From contig NZ_FPAA01000001.1 of NCBI RefSeq assembly GCF_900116235.1, positions 310,001-374,000 of the forward strand: a DNA stretch of 64,000 bases. The letters are read 5' to 3'. Each line of letters starts with the position of its first letter. Positions within the stretch are counted from its first letter, which is position 1. Under the pieces are notes generated by a model. It was not told where the DNA came from. It did not search any database and was given only the letters and a program-made list of their open reading frames with translations. This DNA is from Marininema halotolerans. Lineage in GTDB: Bacteria > Bacillota > Bacilli > Thermoactinomycetales > DSM-45169. This document shows positions 43,078 through 53,662 of the stretch, piece after piece. Both the position numbers and the translations under genes were made by a program.

Positions 43078-43458
43078 TTATTCTAGTTCGGTCGTTAATT
43101 GCCGCAAAACTTCTGCACGTAACTCCTCAATATCAAAGGGTTTAGTAAAATGGGCGAGAGCACCCAGTTTAGAAGCTTCCTTCACCATATCTAATTCACC
43201 ATATGCTGTCATCATAATCACGCGAGGGGAGAGATCTTCCTTTCGAAGATGCCGCAATAACTCTAATCCATCCATCCCTGGCATTTTCATATCCAACAAA
43301 ACGAGATCCGGGTCTTCCACTTGTATAATCTCAAGGGCTACATTTCCATTTGCCGCTTGCAAAACCTGAAAACCCTCCCTACTGAATACTTCTTTCAGTA
43401 GCACACGAATCCCAAACTGATCATCGACAACAAGGACCTTTTTATCCGAAAGTGACAC
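43078..43458 (-). CDS. spo0F: sporulation phosphorelay response regulator Spo0F
   Basis: This is a single receiver domain with no output domain, 126 residues from GTG 43458, which lies seven bases after AGAGG. Key residues are present: the acidic pair at 12-13 (VVDDQFGIR), the phosphorylated Asp56 in [10 protein letters not shown], Thr84 in [10 protein letters not shown] and Lys106 in [10 protein letters not shown]. In the phosphorelay Spo0F takes phosphate from sensor kinases and passes it to Spo0B and then Spo0A. Next to pyrG as in Bacillus subtilis. Confidence 0.95.
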   Translation of the reverse strand: MSLSDKKVLVVDDQFGIRVLLKEVFSREGFQVLQAANGNVALEIIQVEDPDLVLLDMKMPGMDGLELLRHLRKEDLSPRVIMMTAYGELDMVKEASKLGALAHFTKPFDIEELRAEVLRQLTTELE

Positions 43459-43716
43459 CGATGTTCCTCTTTCATGCGATTCAGCCCTACCCGCTTCGAT
43501 GGGAATCCCCTCCTCTTCCACCAGTATACCTACCTCTTTTTTTATATAGGCGAAACTGGTTAGATATTGGTCTTTGGTCTTACAACCTATGGACTGCTTT
43601 CTTTAATTAATTCGTACGTCCCCCCAAAATTCCTCCTCTGCACCTGAAAAACCCTTTCAAAAAGACCTTTTCATCGCTAAGGCGGATTCCTCTCCACTCC
43701 CTCGCAAGGCCCCTTC

Positions 43717-43760
43717 AAAAAAAAAAAAAGAAACCCCTTTAAGTTAAAGAGGTTTCTTTT
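43717..43760 (-). terminator. pyrG terminator
   Basis: GAAACCTCTTT pairs with AAAGGGGTTTC with one mismatch around a short loop, followed on the minus strand by an unbroken run of about 12 T. It lies about 15 bases after the pyrG stop. Confidence 0.9.
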
Positions 43761-43775
43761 CGAACAACGATTTTA

Positions 43776-45407
<1,632 letters not shown>

Positions 45408-45436
45408 TTATCGTACCCAATTATCCTTTCACAATG

Positions 45437-45472
45437 AAAAAAAGCACCACCCTAAAGTAGGGGGCGCTTTTT
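45437..45472 (-). terminator. pyrG leader attenuator
   Basis: On the minus strand AAAGCGCCCCCTA pairs with AGGG and GGTGCTTT to form a hairpin followed by seven T, located upstream of pyrG and downstream of its promoter. The 5' arm holds a run of five C. In Bacillus subtilis such a C-rich arm is captured by extra G residues added at the transcript start when CTP is low, preventing termination. Confidence 0.8.
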
Positions 45473-45544
45473 GCATATATCATCGATCTGCGGATATACA
45501 CACCGCAGATTTTTGGCTTGTTCCTCGAACAAGCTCCATTAGCC

Positions 45545-45581
45545 CATCGCTTAGTTTATCTTCGGCAGGGGGCTTTGTCAA
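45545..45581 (-). promoter_or_regulatory. pyrG promoter with GGGC start site
   Basis: TTGACA (45576-45581) and TAAACT (45553-45558) are separated by 17 bases, and seven bases after the -10 comes GGGCT at 45545-45541. A start with GGGC is the feature that allows reiterative G addition at Bacillus pyrG. The roughly 155-base leader then has two stem-loops (CTTGTTC/GAACAAG and ATCTGCGG/CCGCAGAT) before the attenuator. Confidence 0.8.
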
Positions 45582-45711
45582 GCAGGGGAATTCCTCCAAA
45601 ATCATTTGACTATACCAGTATTTTCAGCTTTGATTCTTTATTAACCGCCGCATCTATCCGCTAGTCCCTAAAAGGAGGGTTGCCATTTTTCAAGTTGGCT
45701 TAAGCTTGACC

Positions 45712-46101
45712 TTACAATGCAAGATAGCGTAAAAGGACTCCGAATATCAGGCTTAAGAGTGTAATGGAAACACCTGCTGTGGTAATCAAGGTTGTTAGAA
45801 GGGACGCTTTCATCTGATGGATCTCCCCACGCACAATCTCCACTTTTTTGTTGAGCTTCCCTTGAACCATTTCCATCTTCAAAACTGAATCTCCTCGCAA
45901 CTCTTCACTGATGGTGGCAAGTTGACTTTGTAGGGAATTCATCGCCTGTTTTAATTGATCGTGACTAACTCCACTCTCTAACCCTTTCTGTTGCTCCTGT
46001 GCCTGCTCAAGTAAAGCTAATTGTACTTTCATCCCATGTACTTCCGACTGAATCGCATCCAATTTGTTCAGAATGCGATCCCACGGTTGATTATCGGTCA
46101 A
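45712..46101 (-). CDS. coiled-coil protein with C-terminal membrane anchor
   Basis: The 129-residue product is helical and charged from about 5 to 98, with heptad-like Leu/Ile/Met spacing, and ends with one hydrophobic helix (LLTTLITTAGVSITLLSLIFG). The architecture resembles small XhlA-like or tail-anchored coiled-coil proteins, but I cannot name a family. The start is TTG at 46101 behind AGGAGAGG. It lies just downstream of the toxin cassette, beyond that cassette's terminator. Confidence 0.65.
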   Translation of the reverse strand: MTDNQPWDRILNKLDAIQSEVHGMKVQLALLEQAQEQQKGLESGVSHDQLKQAMNSLQSQLATISEELRGDSVLKMEMVQGKLNKKVEIVRGEIHQMKASLLTTLITTAGVSITLLSLIFGVLLRYLAL

Positions 46102-46237
46102 GGGGCTTCCTCTCCTACTATGGAACTACTGCTAGTATACGAGGAAGAAGACCAATGAGTGACTCTCTATCAGTCCCTATACCAAATGAGTATCTTAGCA
46201 TATGGATGGCACAGTTGAAGAGCACCACTGTTGGATC

Positions 46238-46290
46238 CTCTAAACTAAAACGACCACCTGGATTGTACAGGTGGGCGTTTTAGTTTAGAG
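46238..46290. terminator. terminator at end of toxin cassette
   Basis: CTCTAAACTAAAACG and CGTTTTAGTTTAGAG form outer arms, with CCACCTG/CAGGTGG inside and one mismatch between them. The U-rich segment is within the stem. It lies directly after the stop of the candidate immunity gene and separates the cassette from the coiled-coil gene. Confidence 0.75.
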
Positions 46291-46294
46291 GGAG

Positions 46295-46603
46295 TTATTT
46301 CTCCCCGTATTTCGTTCTATACTCCTCCATCACTTTTTTCCAATGATCGAGAAAAAGAGTCTCATCACAAGTTTCTTTATTCATTCCGACTCCTGCTCTC
46401 ATCGTTCCATCCCATTGACTAATAAAAGCAATGCCTTGTGATCCGCACATTTTTCCGTCCATGTATCGCTGATATTCGTTCATTAACTGTTGCAGAGTTA
46501 GCTCTTCATCCTCTACGAACATGATCAAATAGTCCCATACCACCTCAACATCAATATTATCCGGTCGATGCGCTTCTAAAAAGGAAAGTAGACGTTGATC
46601 CAT
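46295..46603 (-). CDS. hypothetical acidic protein, candidate immunity protein
   Basis: The 102-residue soluble protein is acidic, with helices suggested by FVEDEELTLQQLMNEYQRY and HWKKVMEEYRTKYG. It follows the toxin-like gene by 13 bases and has an excellent AGGAGGGTG ribosome binding site. A small acidic gene directly downstream of a polymorphic toxin is the usual place of its immunity gene. I recognise no immunity family, so the role is inferred from context. Confidence 0.65.
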   Translation of the reverse strand: MDQRLLSFLEAHRPDNIDVEVVWDYLIMFVEDEELTLQQLMNEYQRYMDGKMCGSQGIAFISQWDGTMRAGVGMNKETCDETLFLDHWKKVMEEYRTKYGEK

Positions 46604-46616
46604 TCCCCACCCTCCT

Positions 46617-48161
46617 TTATTTTTCTTTCTTCACGCTCCCACTTTCATCAAACTTCGGATAGTGGGTGTCGATATAATCGATGGAACCATCTGGTTTAGG
46701 TACCACATACCCTTCTACTTCAAAGGTTTTACCATCAGGACCTTTCACTTTGGATTTAAACTTAACCGGCTTCACCTTGCCATTCGGATTCAGATTGTAG
46801 GGTAATGGTCCATTATTCTTCTTCATATAACCTTCTAACGCCTTGTCACCCAACTCATTGATCTCTGTATTGGAATATTTTTCCGGGTAGACTGTCTTAT
46901 CTGGAACGGTACTCTCTACTCTGGAGAGTGCTTTCGGATCGATATCCTCTGGATCTTTCCCCTTTACATCTGGCGGCACTTGCTTCTCCAATTTTTTCCT
47001 TCGTTTGTCACTGAGATTTGGATCTTTTAATTCTTCGAGTACTTCTTTTGCCCGCTCATATCTCTTCATCTTCTGTGGATCATGTCCAACCTTCCTTACA
47101 GTCACCATACGCACCCCGGTGTTTTCATCCAATAAGATCTCATCAAACTCATATCCATCTTCCTTCACTCGTTCTTTCATTTTTTTCCAGTTATGAAGCC
47201 CTTCCCCGCTCCACTTTCCATCGTAAGGAGATTGTGAAGCATAAGTGGTTTCACCTTCATGGACATGTTTTTTCGTTTGATCATTCGTATATTTAGAAGA
47301 ATTTCCATTCCCTTTGCTCGAGTCATGGTCTTTTTTATCACCGGGGTCTTTCTTATCGCCTCCACCTAATACTTGTTCCGCCAGATCACAACCAAAACCT
47401 TTATCATCCCCACCACTTGCAAATGCCACCTGGACGCCGATTGGAGTGATCCCACTGGATGAATTGCGATCACAAGCCCAGTCAACAAAATCATCACGCT
47501 TTTCGCCTAACGGTTTACCGATATATTTATCAAATTTCTTTGTTGTCCAACCACCAAAGAGTTTGCCGTCTAATTTCTTAAGTAATTTACCCCCTTTGCC
47601 AATCTTTTTTTCGATGAAATAGGCTCCAATAGGTTCAGCATACCGATCATACCAACCTAACTTTTCACCGGTATCCCATTCTTTCCCCGTGGTTTCTTCA
47701 TAGATGCCCGCACTCGGATCAAAGAAACCAACGACCCCATCAATGATGTCTCCACCGAGGGTACCTTTGATATGATCCCCATAAAATTTCCCAACGGTAT
47801 TGTTCACAGGATCGCGCGTTTTCTTGACAACCCAACCGAGCCCTGGGACCTCCTCCATCTTATCTGCCCAGGTCTTATCCTCGTGATCTTTTTCCTTATC
47901 GTTATTTGCAAGCTTGTCCCCTGGTTGATCTTTATTTTCAATCTCATTCTGTTTAGGAGCAGAAACTTCCCCACTTCCCCCACCCGGTGAAATTTCTCCA
48001 TTTATTGCAGCAATGATCTTTTTCTTTAAAGATCCTTCGGCATTTAAGTTTTGTACCGCCATTAGTAACAAGCCTGCTATTGCTACTCCAGCAGCTATTA
48101 TAATGACATACTCAAGTGTTGATGAGCCTTTTTTATTAAAAATATTTTTAATTTTTCCCAT
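46617..48161 (-). CDS. prepilin-signal polymorphic toxin-like protein
   Basis: The N terminus looks like a type IV/Flp prepilin: basic leader, KKG at 10-12, then SSTLEYVIIIAAG with glutamate at +5 after the likely cleavage at Gly12, and a hydrophobic helix to about 38. A Lys/Asp-rich linker follows. Residues about 135-205 (DIIDGVVGFFDP, TTGKEWDTGEKLG) resemble the PT-TG pretoxin domain. A second polar linker (about 265-295) precedes a charged C-terminal region containing KKHVHEGETTY, GEGLHNWKKM and a terminal IDTHYPKF, which I cannot assign to a toxin family. It lies between two Yip1-like genes and a candidate immunity gene. Confidence 0.75.
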   Translation of the reverse strand: MGKIKNIFNKKGSSTLEYVIIIAAGVAIAGLLLMAVQNLNAEGSLKKKIIAAINGEISPGGGSGEVSAPKQNEIENKDQPGDKLANNDKEKDHEDKTWADKMEEVPGLGWVVKKTRDPVNNTVGKFYGDHIKGTLGGDIIDGVVGFFDPSAGIYEETTGKEWDTGEKLGWYDRYAEPIGAYFIEKKIGKGGKLLKKLDGKLFGGWTTKKFDKYIGKPLGEKRDDFVDWACDRNSSSGITPIGVQVAFASGGDDKGFGCDLAEQVLGGGDKKDPGDKKDHDSSKGNGNSSKYTNDQTKKHVHEGETTYASQSPYDGKWSGEGLHNWKKMKERVKEDGYEFDEILLDENTGVRMVTVRKVGHDPQKMKRYERAKEVLEELKDPNLSDKRRKKLEKQVPPDVKGKDPEDIDPKALSRVESTVPDKTVYPEKYSNTEINELGDKALEGYMKKNNGPLPYNLNPNGKVKPVKFKSKVKGPDGKTFEVEGYVVPKPDGSIDYIDTHYPKFDESGSVKKEK

Positions 48162-48186
48162 TTTTTTATCCTTTCCAAACTAATTT

Positions 48187-48804
48187 TTAAACAGGAAAAA
48201 ATAAGATATTAAGCCCTTTTAACGAAGTCCACCATACCATGCTAATGGATAAGAAATGGATCAATAAGGACTGCCACCATCGGAATTCATGAATTTCCAT
48301 GGTATTGAGAACCACCGTACGGATAAACCATCCCAGCAAAAGGATGTCAACGATTACAACGAGTATGTAAATGGTTATCAGTATAAAGCTTCCATCCGAA
48401 GCGACCGTCACTTTCGAAAACATATCGCCTCCAAATAAGAGCAATTGCAAGGGGACAAGAAGTAACCGACCACTGTAAATCAACGTCGACCAAGCATAGG
48501 AAGTCAATGTGGCCAGATAGGAACCCTCACCACGAATTAACTTGGCCAATAAAAATACGGTGGTACCATAAATGCCGCAAAAGAGAATTCCTATAATAGG
48601 CCCTTTGTATAAGATTTCGATGAAAAATTCAGGGAAGGCATACCGTTCGCCTCCATTCATAACAAACACCTGTGTACCTAAGAACGTTACACCGAAAAGA
48701 GCTGCCCACAAAATACTCCAATATGGCTGAGAAGATAGGACGCTGTCCATCTCGTCATTCGGCCGAAATAGATAGTTTAAAATATTCTTCTTAAACATAA
48801 CCAT
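48187..48804 (-). CDS. Yip1-like multipass membrane protein (second copy)
   Basis: The 205-residue protein has about five membrane helices and the layout of YIP1-family proteins: a short N-terminal segment ending in RPNDEMDSVL, a first helix, a long linker with FPEFFIEILYKGPI, then four helices. It is distantly similar in plan to the product at 48819. A GGAG ribosome binding site precedes ATG 48804. It lies 25 bases before the toxin-like gene. Function is unknown; membrane insertion or export of the toxin is a guess. Confidence 0.7.
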   Translation of the reverse strand: MVMFKKNILNYLFRPNDEMDSVLSSQPYWSILWAALFGVTFLGTQVFVMNGGERYAFPEFFIEILYKGPIIGILFCGIYGTTVFLLAKLIRGEGSYLATLTSYAWSTLIYSGRLLLVPLQLLLFGGDMFSKVTVASDGSFILITIYILVVIVDILLLGWFIRTVVLNTMEIHEFRWWQSLLIHFLSISMVWWTSLKGLNILFFPV

Positions 48805-48818
48805 TCATTCTCCTTGAT

Positions 48819-49436
48819 TTATATTGAAATGATGGCCTTAAGCACTATCAATACGGAGATAGGAATAATAATAGCGCCAAACCCTCTGAAATTTGTTAAA
48901 TCATGTACTTCTGCTAAGGCCTTCGAGAGAATCACGAAGAGCCAAATAGAAAAAACTGCACTGATAATGACAAACAAAATAAACAACAGTTGCAACACCA
49001 TGCTACTATCTAAAACCGGTGTCTGATCCGTAAACATTTCTTTTCCAAAGATCAGTAGTTGAGGAATCCAAATCACTAGTTTTGCCGTATAGGCAAGGGT
49101 TGCCCATAGTATTGCTTGACGTGTTTCAAGAAAGGTAGCGGTTCCTCCCAGTAATCGACTCATCCAATGGAGCAGAAAACTGATCACCCACCACCATATG
49201 AAACCCACGACGATCGACGATAGGACACTCACAATGAGGATCATAGAAAGTTCCATTCGGTCACCCAGCCCCCTAATGGAAGCGCTTTCCAAATTAAGGG
49301 TAAGACCGAATAATATTAATAATACTAATTTTTGCATTTTTGTGGTGGCATGAATTCTTTCCCCAATTACCTCACGCGTTCGGAGCCATATTCCCCAAAG
49401 TGGATTTAATTTTTCCTCCTCATAATAAAGACCCAT
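48819..49436 (-). CDS. Yip1-like multipass membrane protein (first copy)
   Basis: The 205-residue protein has about five helices and the same length as its neighbour. Its N terminus (LNPLWGIWLRTREVIGERI) resembles the start of bacterial Yip1-domain proteins, and LGGTATFLETRQAILWATLAY fits the second conserved part. It is the first gene of the cassette and follows the cassette promoter. The family has no settled bacterial role. Confidence 0.72.
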   Translation of the reverse strand: MGLYYEEEKLNPLWGIWLRTREVIGERIHATTKMQKLVLLILFGLTLNLESASIRGLGDRMELSMILIVSVLSSIVVGFIWWWVISFLLHWMSRLLGGTATFLETRQAILWATLAYTAKLVIWIPQLLIFGKEMFTDQTPVLDSSMVLQLLFILFVIISAVFSIWLFVILSKALAEVHDLTNFRGFGAIIIPISVLIVLKAIISI

Positions 49437-49471
49437 AAAAACACCCGCCTAAAAAGTAAATTTATACACTT

Positions 49472-49500
49472 ATTATATTAGAAAAATGGAAACACAACAA
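49472..49500 (-). promoter_or_regulatory. toxin-cassette promoter
   Basis: On the minus strand TTGTTG (49495-49500) is followed after 17 bases by a perfect TATAAT (49472-49477). The -35 box overlaps the end of the rpoE terminator. It is well placed to drive the Yip1-Yip1-toxin-immunity operon. Confidence 0.65.
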
Positions 49501-49533
49501 GGGAAGCACCTCGAAATTTAGGTGCTTCCCTTG
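49498..49533 (-). terminator. rpoE terminator
   Basis: CAAGGGAAGCACCT pairs perfectly with AGGTGCTTCCCTTG around an eight-base loop. TTGTGTTT follows on the minus strand. It lies 25 bases after the rpoE stop. Confidence 0.8.
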
Positions 49534-49558
49534 GGTATAACAATAATTATTTTCTCAA

Positions 49559-50038
49559 TTAATCTTCATCGTCATCAAGTTCATCATCTTCTTCCTCTTC
49601 TTCAAAACCTTCTTCCTCTTCTTCTTCGAAATCGGCTTCATCGCCATCATAATCCTCTTCACCAGAATCTTCGTTATCGATATCGAATGGAGCTTCCTCA
49701 TCATAGAGTTCATCTTCATCCTCATCGGTAAAGTCATCTTTCACATTTTGAGCGACAGCAGAGTCTGTTGCTTGCTCCGTAGGGTACCAAGCACGTAAAC
49801 CCCACAGACTTTTCCCAACACAGATGAAACGGCCATCAATGTTAATTTCCGTATAGAGTTGGGCCATATAGTGGTTCAGTTGGTCCTTGGTAAACCCCTT
49901 CATTTTAGAGATTTGATCCATCAGCGTGCGAAATAAGATCGGCTCTCCCTTTTCACGAAATATATCATAGGCCAGGTCGACCATCGCAGTCTCGCGAATC
50001 TCCTCAAGGGGAAGATTTTTGGCCAAGTTTTCAGGCAT
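49559..50038 (-). CDS. rpoE: RNA polymerase delta subunit
   Basis: The 159-residue protein has an N-terminal HARE-HTH domain (about residues 12-90; AYDIFREKGEPILFRTLMDQI and GKSLWGLRAWYP) and a very acidic C-terminal tail of Asp and Glu. Delta is specific to Firmicutes and speeds RNA polymerase recycling and promoter discrimination. In Bacillus subtilis rpoE directly precedes pyrG; here a 4-kb cassette separates them. Confidence 0.95.
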   Translation of the reverse strand: MPENLAKNLPLEEIRETAMVDLAYDIFREKGEPILFRTLMDQISKMKGFTKDQLNHYMAQLYTEINIDGRFICVGKSLWGLRAWYPTEQATDSAVAQNVKDDFTDEDEDELYDEEAPFDIDNEDSGEEDYDGDEADFEEEEEEGFEEEEEDDELDDDED

Positions 50039-50116
50039 GAGGACACTTCCTTCCTAAATCCATAGTGGGACGGTATACCGCTCCATCTAGGTACGTACAT
50101 GGGTCATTGTATGTCT

Positions 50117-50144
50117 ATTTTAACCAAATTGAATGTGAAGTCAA
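50117..50144 (-). promoter_or_regulatory. rpoE promoter
   Basis: On the minus strand TTGACT (50139-50144) is followed after 16 bases by TAAAAT (50117-50122), about 80 bases before rpoE. The remaining part of the 370-base gap between rpoE and icmF contains the icmF terminator and nothing else I can interpret. Confidence 0.6.
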
Positions 50145-50367
50145 CCAACCGGCAACAAAAAGTGTCGAATAGCGTTTAAGGTCAGGGATCCGTAAAAATG
50201 AGCATCTTTCTCTACACGAAGTATTGCCTTGACTCCCCCTGTTGAAACTCCACAAAGATAATTTCGGAGGCTTCATGGATGCACCATACAGAAAATATCA
50301 TTGGTAAGGTTATTATCTTCTCCCCAACCGCATACCTGTGAAGTTCTTAAAAAGCTTTAATAAATAA

Positions 50368-50394
50368 AACCCGCCCTCATCAATGGGCGGGTCT
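50368..50394 (-). terminator. terminator of the acyl-CoA/icmF operon
   Basis: ACCCGCCC pairs with GGGCGGGT around an eight-base loop, followed by TTTATTTATT on the minus strand. It lies about 20 bases after the icmF stop. Confidence 0.88.
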
Positions 50395-50410
50395 TATCAA
50401 CTACCTACCA

Positions 50411-53400
50411 CTACATATTACGACGATACTGTCCACCCACTTCAAAGAGGGCTTCGGTAATTTGACCAAGGCTTGCCACTTTCACGGTCTCCATTAGTTC
50501 AGAAAAGAGATTCTCCCCTTGGCGTGCCGCTTCCTTTAATCGTTGAAGGGCTTTATCGGCCTGACTCTCATGTTTTTCTTGGAAGGCGCGAAGGTTATTT
50601 ATTTGTGCATTCTTTTCTTCCGTGGTTGCACGTGTTAGTTCATATTCCATCTCTTCAACTTCCCCTTCCTTCAGGAAGGTATTTACCCCAATAATCGGAA
50701 GCTCCCCAGAGTGTTTCTTCGTCTCATAGTAAAGGGATTCCTCTTGAATCTTTCCACGTTGATACTGGGTTTCCATCGCCCCCAGTACCCCACCGCGATC
50801 GGAGATCCGTTCAAATTCTTGCAGGACCGTTTCCTCTACTAGATCGGTTAACTCTTCGATGATAAAGGAACCCTGAAGAGAGTTTTCATTTTTAGCAAGA
50901 CCCAATTCCTTTGTAATAATCATTTGAATGGCCATCGCCCGCCGTACTGAGTCTTCAGTAGGCGTGGTAATCGCTTCATCATAGGCATTGGTATGAAGGG
51001 AATTACATTGATCGTTAAGCGCCATTAACGCTTGTAGGGTCGTGCGGATGTCGTTGAAATTCACCTCTTGAGCATGAAGACTACGCCCGGAGGTTTGCAC
51101 ATGGTATTTCAACTTTTGACTGCGCTCATTGGCTCCATACAATCGCTTCATTACAACGGCCCATATTCTTCTCGCCACCCGTCCGATTACCGCATACTCG
51201 GCATCGAGTCCATTGGAGAAGAAGAATGATAAATTGGGAGCAAAGTGGTCGATCTTCATTCCCCGGGAAAGATAGTACTCCACGTAGGTAAAGGCATTGG
51301 CTAAGGTAAACGCCAATTGGGAAATAGGGTTTGCCCCGGCTTCAGCGATATGATATCCACTAATACTCACCGAATAATAGTTTCGCACACCTTGATCAAT
51401 GAAGTATTGTTGAATATCCCCCATCATCTTCAAAGCAAACTCGGTTGAGAAAATACAGGTGTTTTGCCCTTGATCTTCCTTCAGGATATCCGCTTGGACG
51501 GTACCACGTACAGCTGCAAGTGCTTTACTTCGTATCTCCTGGAATTCCTCAGTTGAAGGGCTCCGTCCCTCTCGTTCCCGGAATCGCACCACTTGCTGGT
51601 CGATCGCAGTATTGAGGAACATCGCAAGAATAATCGGTGCAGGTCCATTAATCGTCATGGATACACTCGTTGATGGAGCACACAGATCAAAACCCGCATA
51701 CAACTTCTTCATATCCTCTAACGTACAGATGCTAACCCCTGACTCACCAATCTTCCCATAGATATCCGGACGCTCATCCGGATCACGCCCGTACAGGGTC
51801 ACACTATCAAAGGCGGTAGAGAGACGTTTCGCTGGCTCCCCTTCAGATAGATAATGAAAACGCTTATTGGTTCGCTCAGGTGTCCCCTCACCCGCAAACA
51901 TTCGCTTAGGATCCTCATCCCCACGCTTTAAGGGAAATACTCCCGCAGTGAAGGGAAACTGGCCTGGAACATTCTCTTGCATCTGCCAACGAAGAATATC
52001 TCCCCAGTCGTTGTATCGAGGCAAGGAAACTTTGGGGATTTTCGTCCCAGAAAGGGTTTCCGTATAGAGGGAATTACGAATTTCCCGATCCCGGACCTTC
52101 ACAACCAACTCGTCTTGAGCATAGGTCTTCTTAATATTAGGCCAGGCTTTTAGGGCTTTTTTTGCTTCTGGCACAAGGGTCTCTTGGATGGCTTCTTCCG
52201 CTTCGACTAATGCTTCCAATGAGGATTCCTCGTCCGTTTTTCCTTGTTCTTGAAGGAGAGTTTTCACCCCTTGTATTTGGAACAATTGCCGGGCCAGTGA
52301 GGACTGCTCCTCGGTGTGTTTGTGATAGTTACGAACCGTTGTCGCAATATCACGTAGGTAGTGCGTACGCTCTGGCGGGATAATCCGAGCGGCTTCAGAA
52401 TCTCCACCTGTTCCCCAGCCTGATTTCCAATTAAGGGAGCATTTTTTCACTAGATGATCGATAACTGCACGGTAGAAGCGATCCGTTCCTGGATCATTAA
52501 AACGGCTGGCCATGGTTCCATAAACTGGGATATCCTCATCGGAAACTTCAAAGCGATTGTGATTCCGACGATACTGCTTCTTCACATCACGTAGCGCATC
52601 CTCTGATCCCTTGCGATCAAATTTGTTAATCGCCACCAGATCAGCATAATCGAGCATCTCAATTTTCTCTAACTGAGAAGGTGCTCCAAATTCAGAGGTC
52701 ATCACGTAGACGGATACATCACTCACCTCAATGATATCCGCGTCCCCTTGCCCAATCCCACTGGTCTCTACAACCACCATGTCAAACCCCGCATTCTTTA
52801 ACACGGCAATGGCATCTTTGGTAGCTGCGGAGATCTCCGAGCGAAATTTCCGTGTCGCAAGACTACGCATATAAACCCGGGGATGATGAACTGCATTCAT
52901 CCGAATACGGTCGCCCAATAAAGCTCCACCTGTCCGCTGTTTCGATGGGTCAATCGATAGGATTGCAACACGCTTATCAGGAAAGTCCGCTAGAAAGCGG
53001 CGTACCCATTCATCAGTAAGTGAACTTTTCCCAGCTCCACCGGTTCCGGTCAAACCGACAACAGGGACTTTTTTCTCACGTTGCGGCACAAGGGAGGCAA
53101 GTTTAGCTGCTACACTTCCTTGGGCACCCGTCTCCTGCTCCATTTCTGCAAGGGTGATCAAACGCGCCACTGCCGCTGGATCACCCGTAACCGCTTTTTC
53201 CGCTTCCCAAGTAATCGCCTTCACAGTAGGAAAGTCACAAGCCTTCACCATATGATTAATCATGCCTTGCAGACCCATCACACGGCCATCCTCCGGCGAA
53301 AAGATACGGGCGACCCCGTATTCATGGAGTTCCTTTATTTCCCGGGGAACAATAACCCCACCTCCCCCGGCAAAGACCTTGATGTGTTCCCCACCACGTT

Positions 53401-53662
53401 CACGTAGGCGATCAATCATATATTGAAAGTATTCCATATGCCCTCCTTGATAGGAGGACACCGCAATCCCTTGTACATCTTCTTGAATCGCCGCATCAAC
53501 AATTAAATCGACAGAGCGGTCATGCCCTAAATGAATCACTTCCACTCCCGTTCCCTGTAACAAGCGACGGAACAAATTAATGGATGCATCATGTCCATCA
53601 AAGAGACTCGCTGCAGTCACAAATCTTACTGGGTACTGCGGTTTAACTCTCTCGTTCGTCAT
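50411..53662 (-). CDS. icmF: fused isobutyryl-CoA mutase IcmF
   Basis: This B12 enzyme interconverts isobutyryl-CoA and butyryl-CoA. The 1083-residue protein has the fused order: N-terminal cobalamin-binding domain ([16 protein letters not shown] near residue 22), MeaB-like GTPase chaperone domain ([13 protein letters not shown] near 207), linker, then the mutase barrel ([46 protein letters not shown]). ATG 53662 follows GGGAGGCG. It overlaps the end of the tetR gene by 20 bases and is last in the operon. Confidence 0.96.
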   Translation of the reverse strand: MTNERVKPQYPVRFVTAASLFDGHDASINLFRRLLQGTGVEVIHLGHDRSVDLIVDAAIQEDVQGIAVSSYQGGHMEYFQYMIDRLRERGGEHIKVFAGGGGVIVPREIKELHEYGVARIFSPEDGRVMGLQGMINHMVKACDFPTVKAITWEAEKAVTGDPAAVARLITLAEMEQETGAQGSVAAKLASLVPQREKKVPVVGLTGTGGAGKSSLTDEWVRRFLADFPDKRVAILSIDPSKQRTGGALLGDRIRMNAVHHPRVYMRSLATRKFRSEISAATKDAIAVLKNAGFDMVVVETSGIGQGDADIIEVSDVSVYVMTSEFGAPSQLEKIEMLDYADLVAINKFDRKGSEDALRDVKKQYRRNHNRFEVSDEDIPVYGTMASRFNDPGTDRFYRAVIDHLVKKCSLNWKSGWGTGGDSEAARIIPPERTHYLRDIATTVRNYHKHTEEQSSLARQLFQIQGVKTLLQEQGKTDEESSLEALVEAEEAIQETLVPEAKKALKAWPNIKKTYAQDELVVKVRDREIRNSLYTETLSGTKIPKVSLPRYNDWGDILRWQMQENVPGQFPFTAGVFPLKRGDEDPKRMFAGEGTPERTNKRFHYLSEGEPAKRLSTAFDSVTLYGRDPDERPDIYGKIGESGVSICTLEDMKKLYAGFDLCAPSTSVSMTINGPAPIILAMFLNTAIDQQVVRFREREGRSPSTEEFQEIRSKALAAVRGTVQADILKEDQGQNTCIFSTEFALKMMGDIQQYFIDQGVRNYYSVSISGYHIAEAGANPISQLAFTLANAFTYVEYYLSRGMKIDHFAPNLSFFFSNGLDAEYAVIGRVARRIWAVVMKRLYGANERSQKLKYHVQTSGRSLHAQEVNFNDIRTTLQALMALNDQCNSLHTNAYDEAITTPTEDSVRRAMAIQMIITKELGLAKNENSLQGSFIIEELTDLVEETVLQEFERISDRGGVLGAMETQYQRGKIQEESLYYETKKHSGELPIIGVNTFLKEGEVEEMEYELTRATTEEKNAQINNLRAFQEKHESQADKALQRLKEAARQGENLFSELMETVKVASLGQITEALFEVGGQYRRNM

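Noticed and set aside
43522-43560. Sigma-H promoter for spo0F
   Set aside because: Expected from Bacillus subtilis, but I could not find a convincing match upstream of the GTG start, so it is not annotated.
46238-49533. The toxin cassette as a transposon or integrative element
   Set aside because: No transposase, integrase, flanking direct repeat or tRNA attachment site is visible. The bounds are ordinary terminators and promoters.
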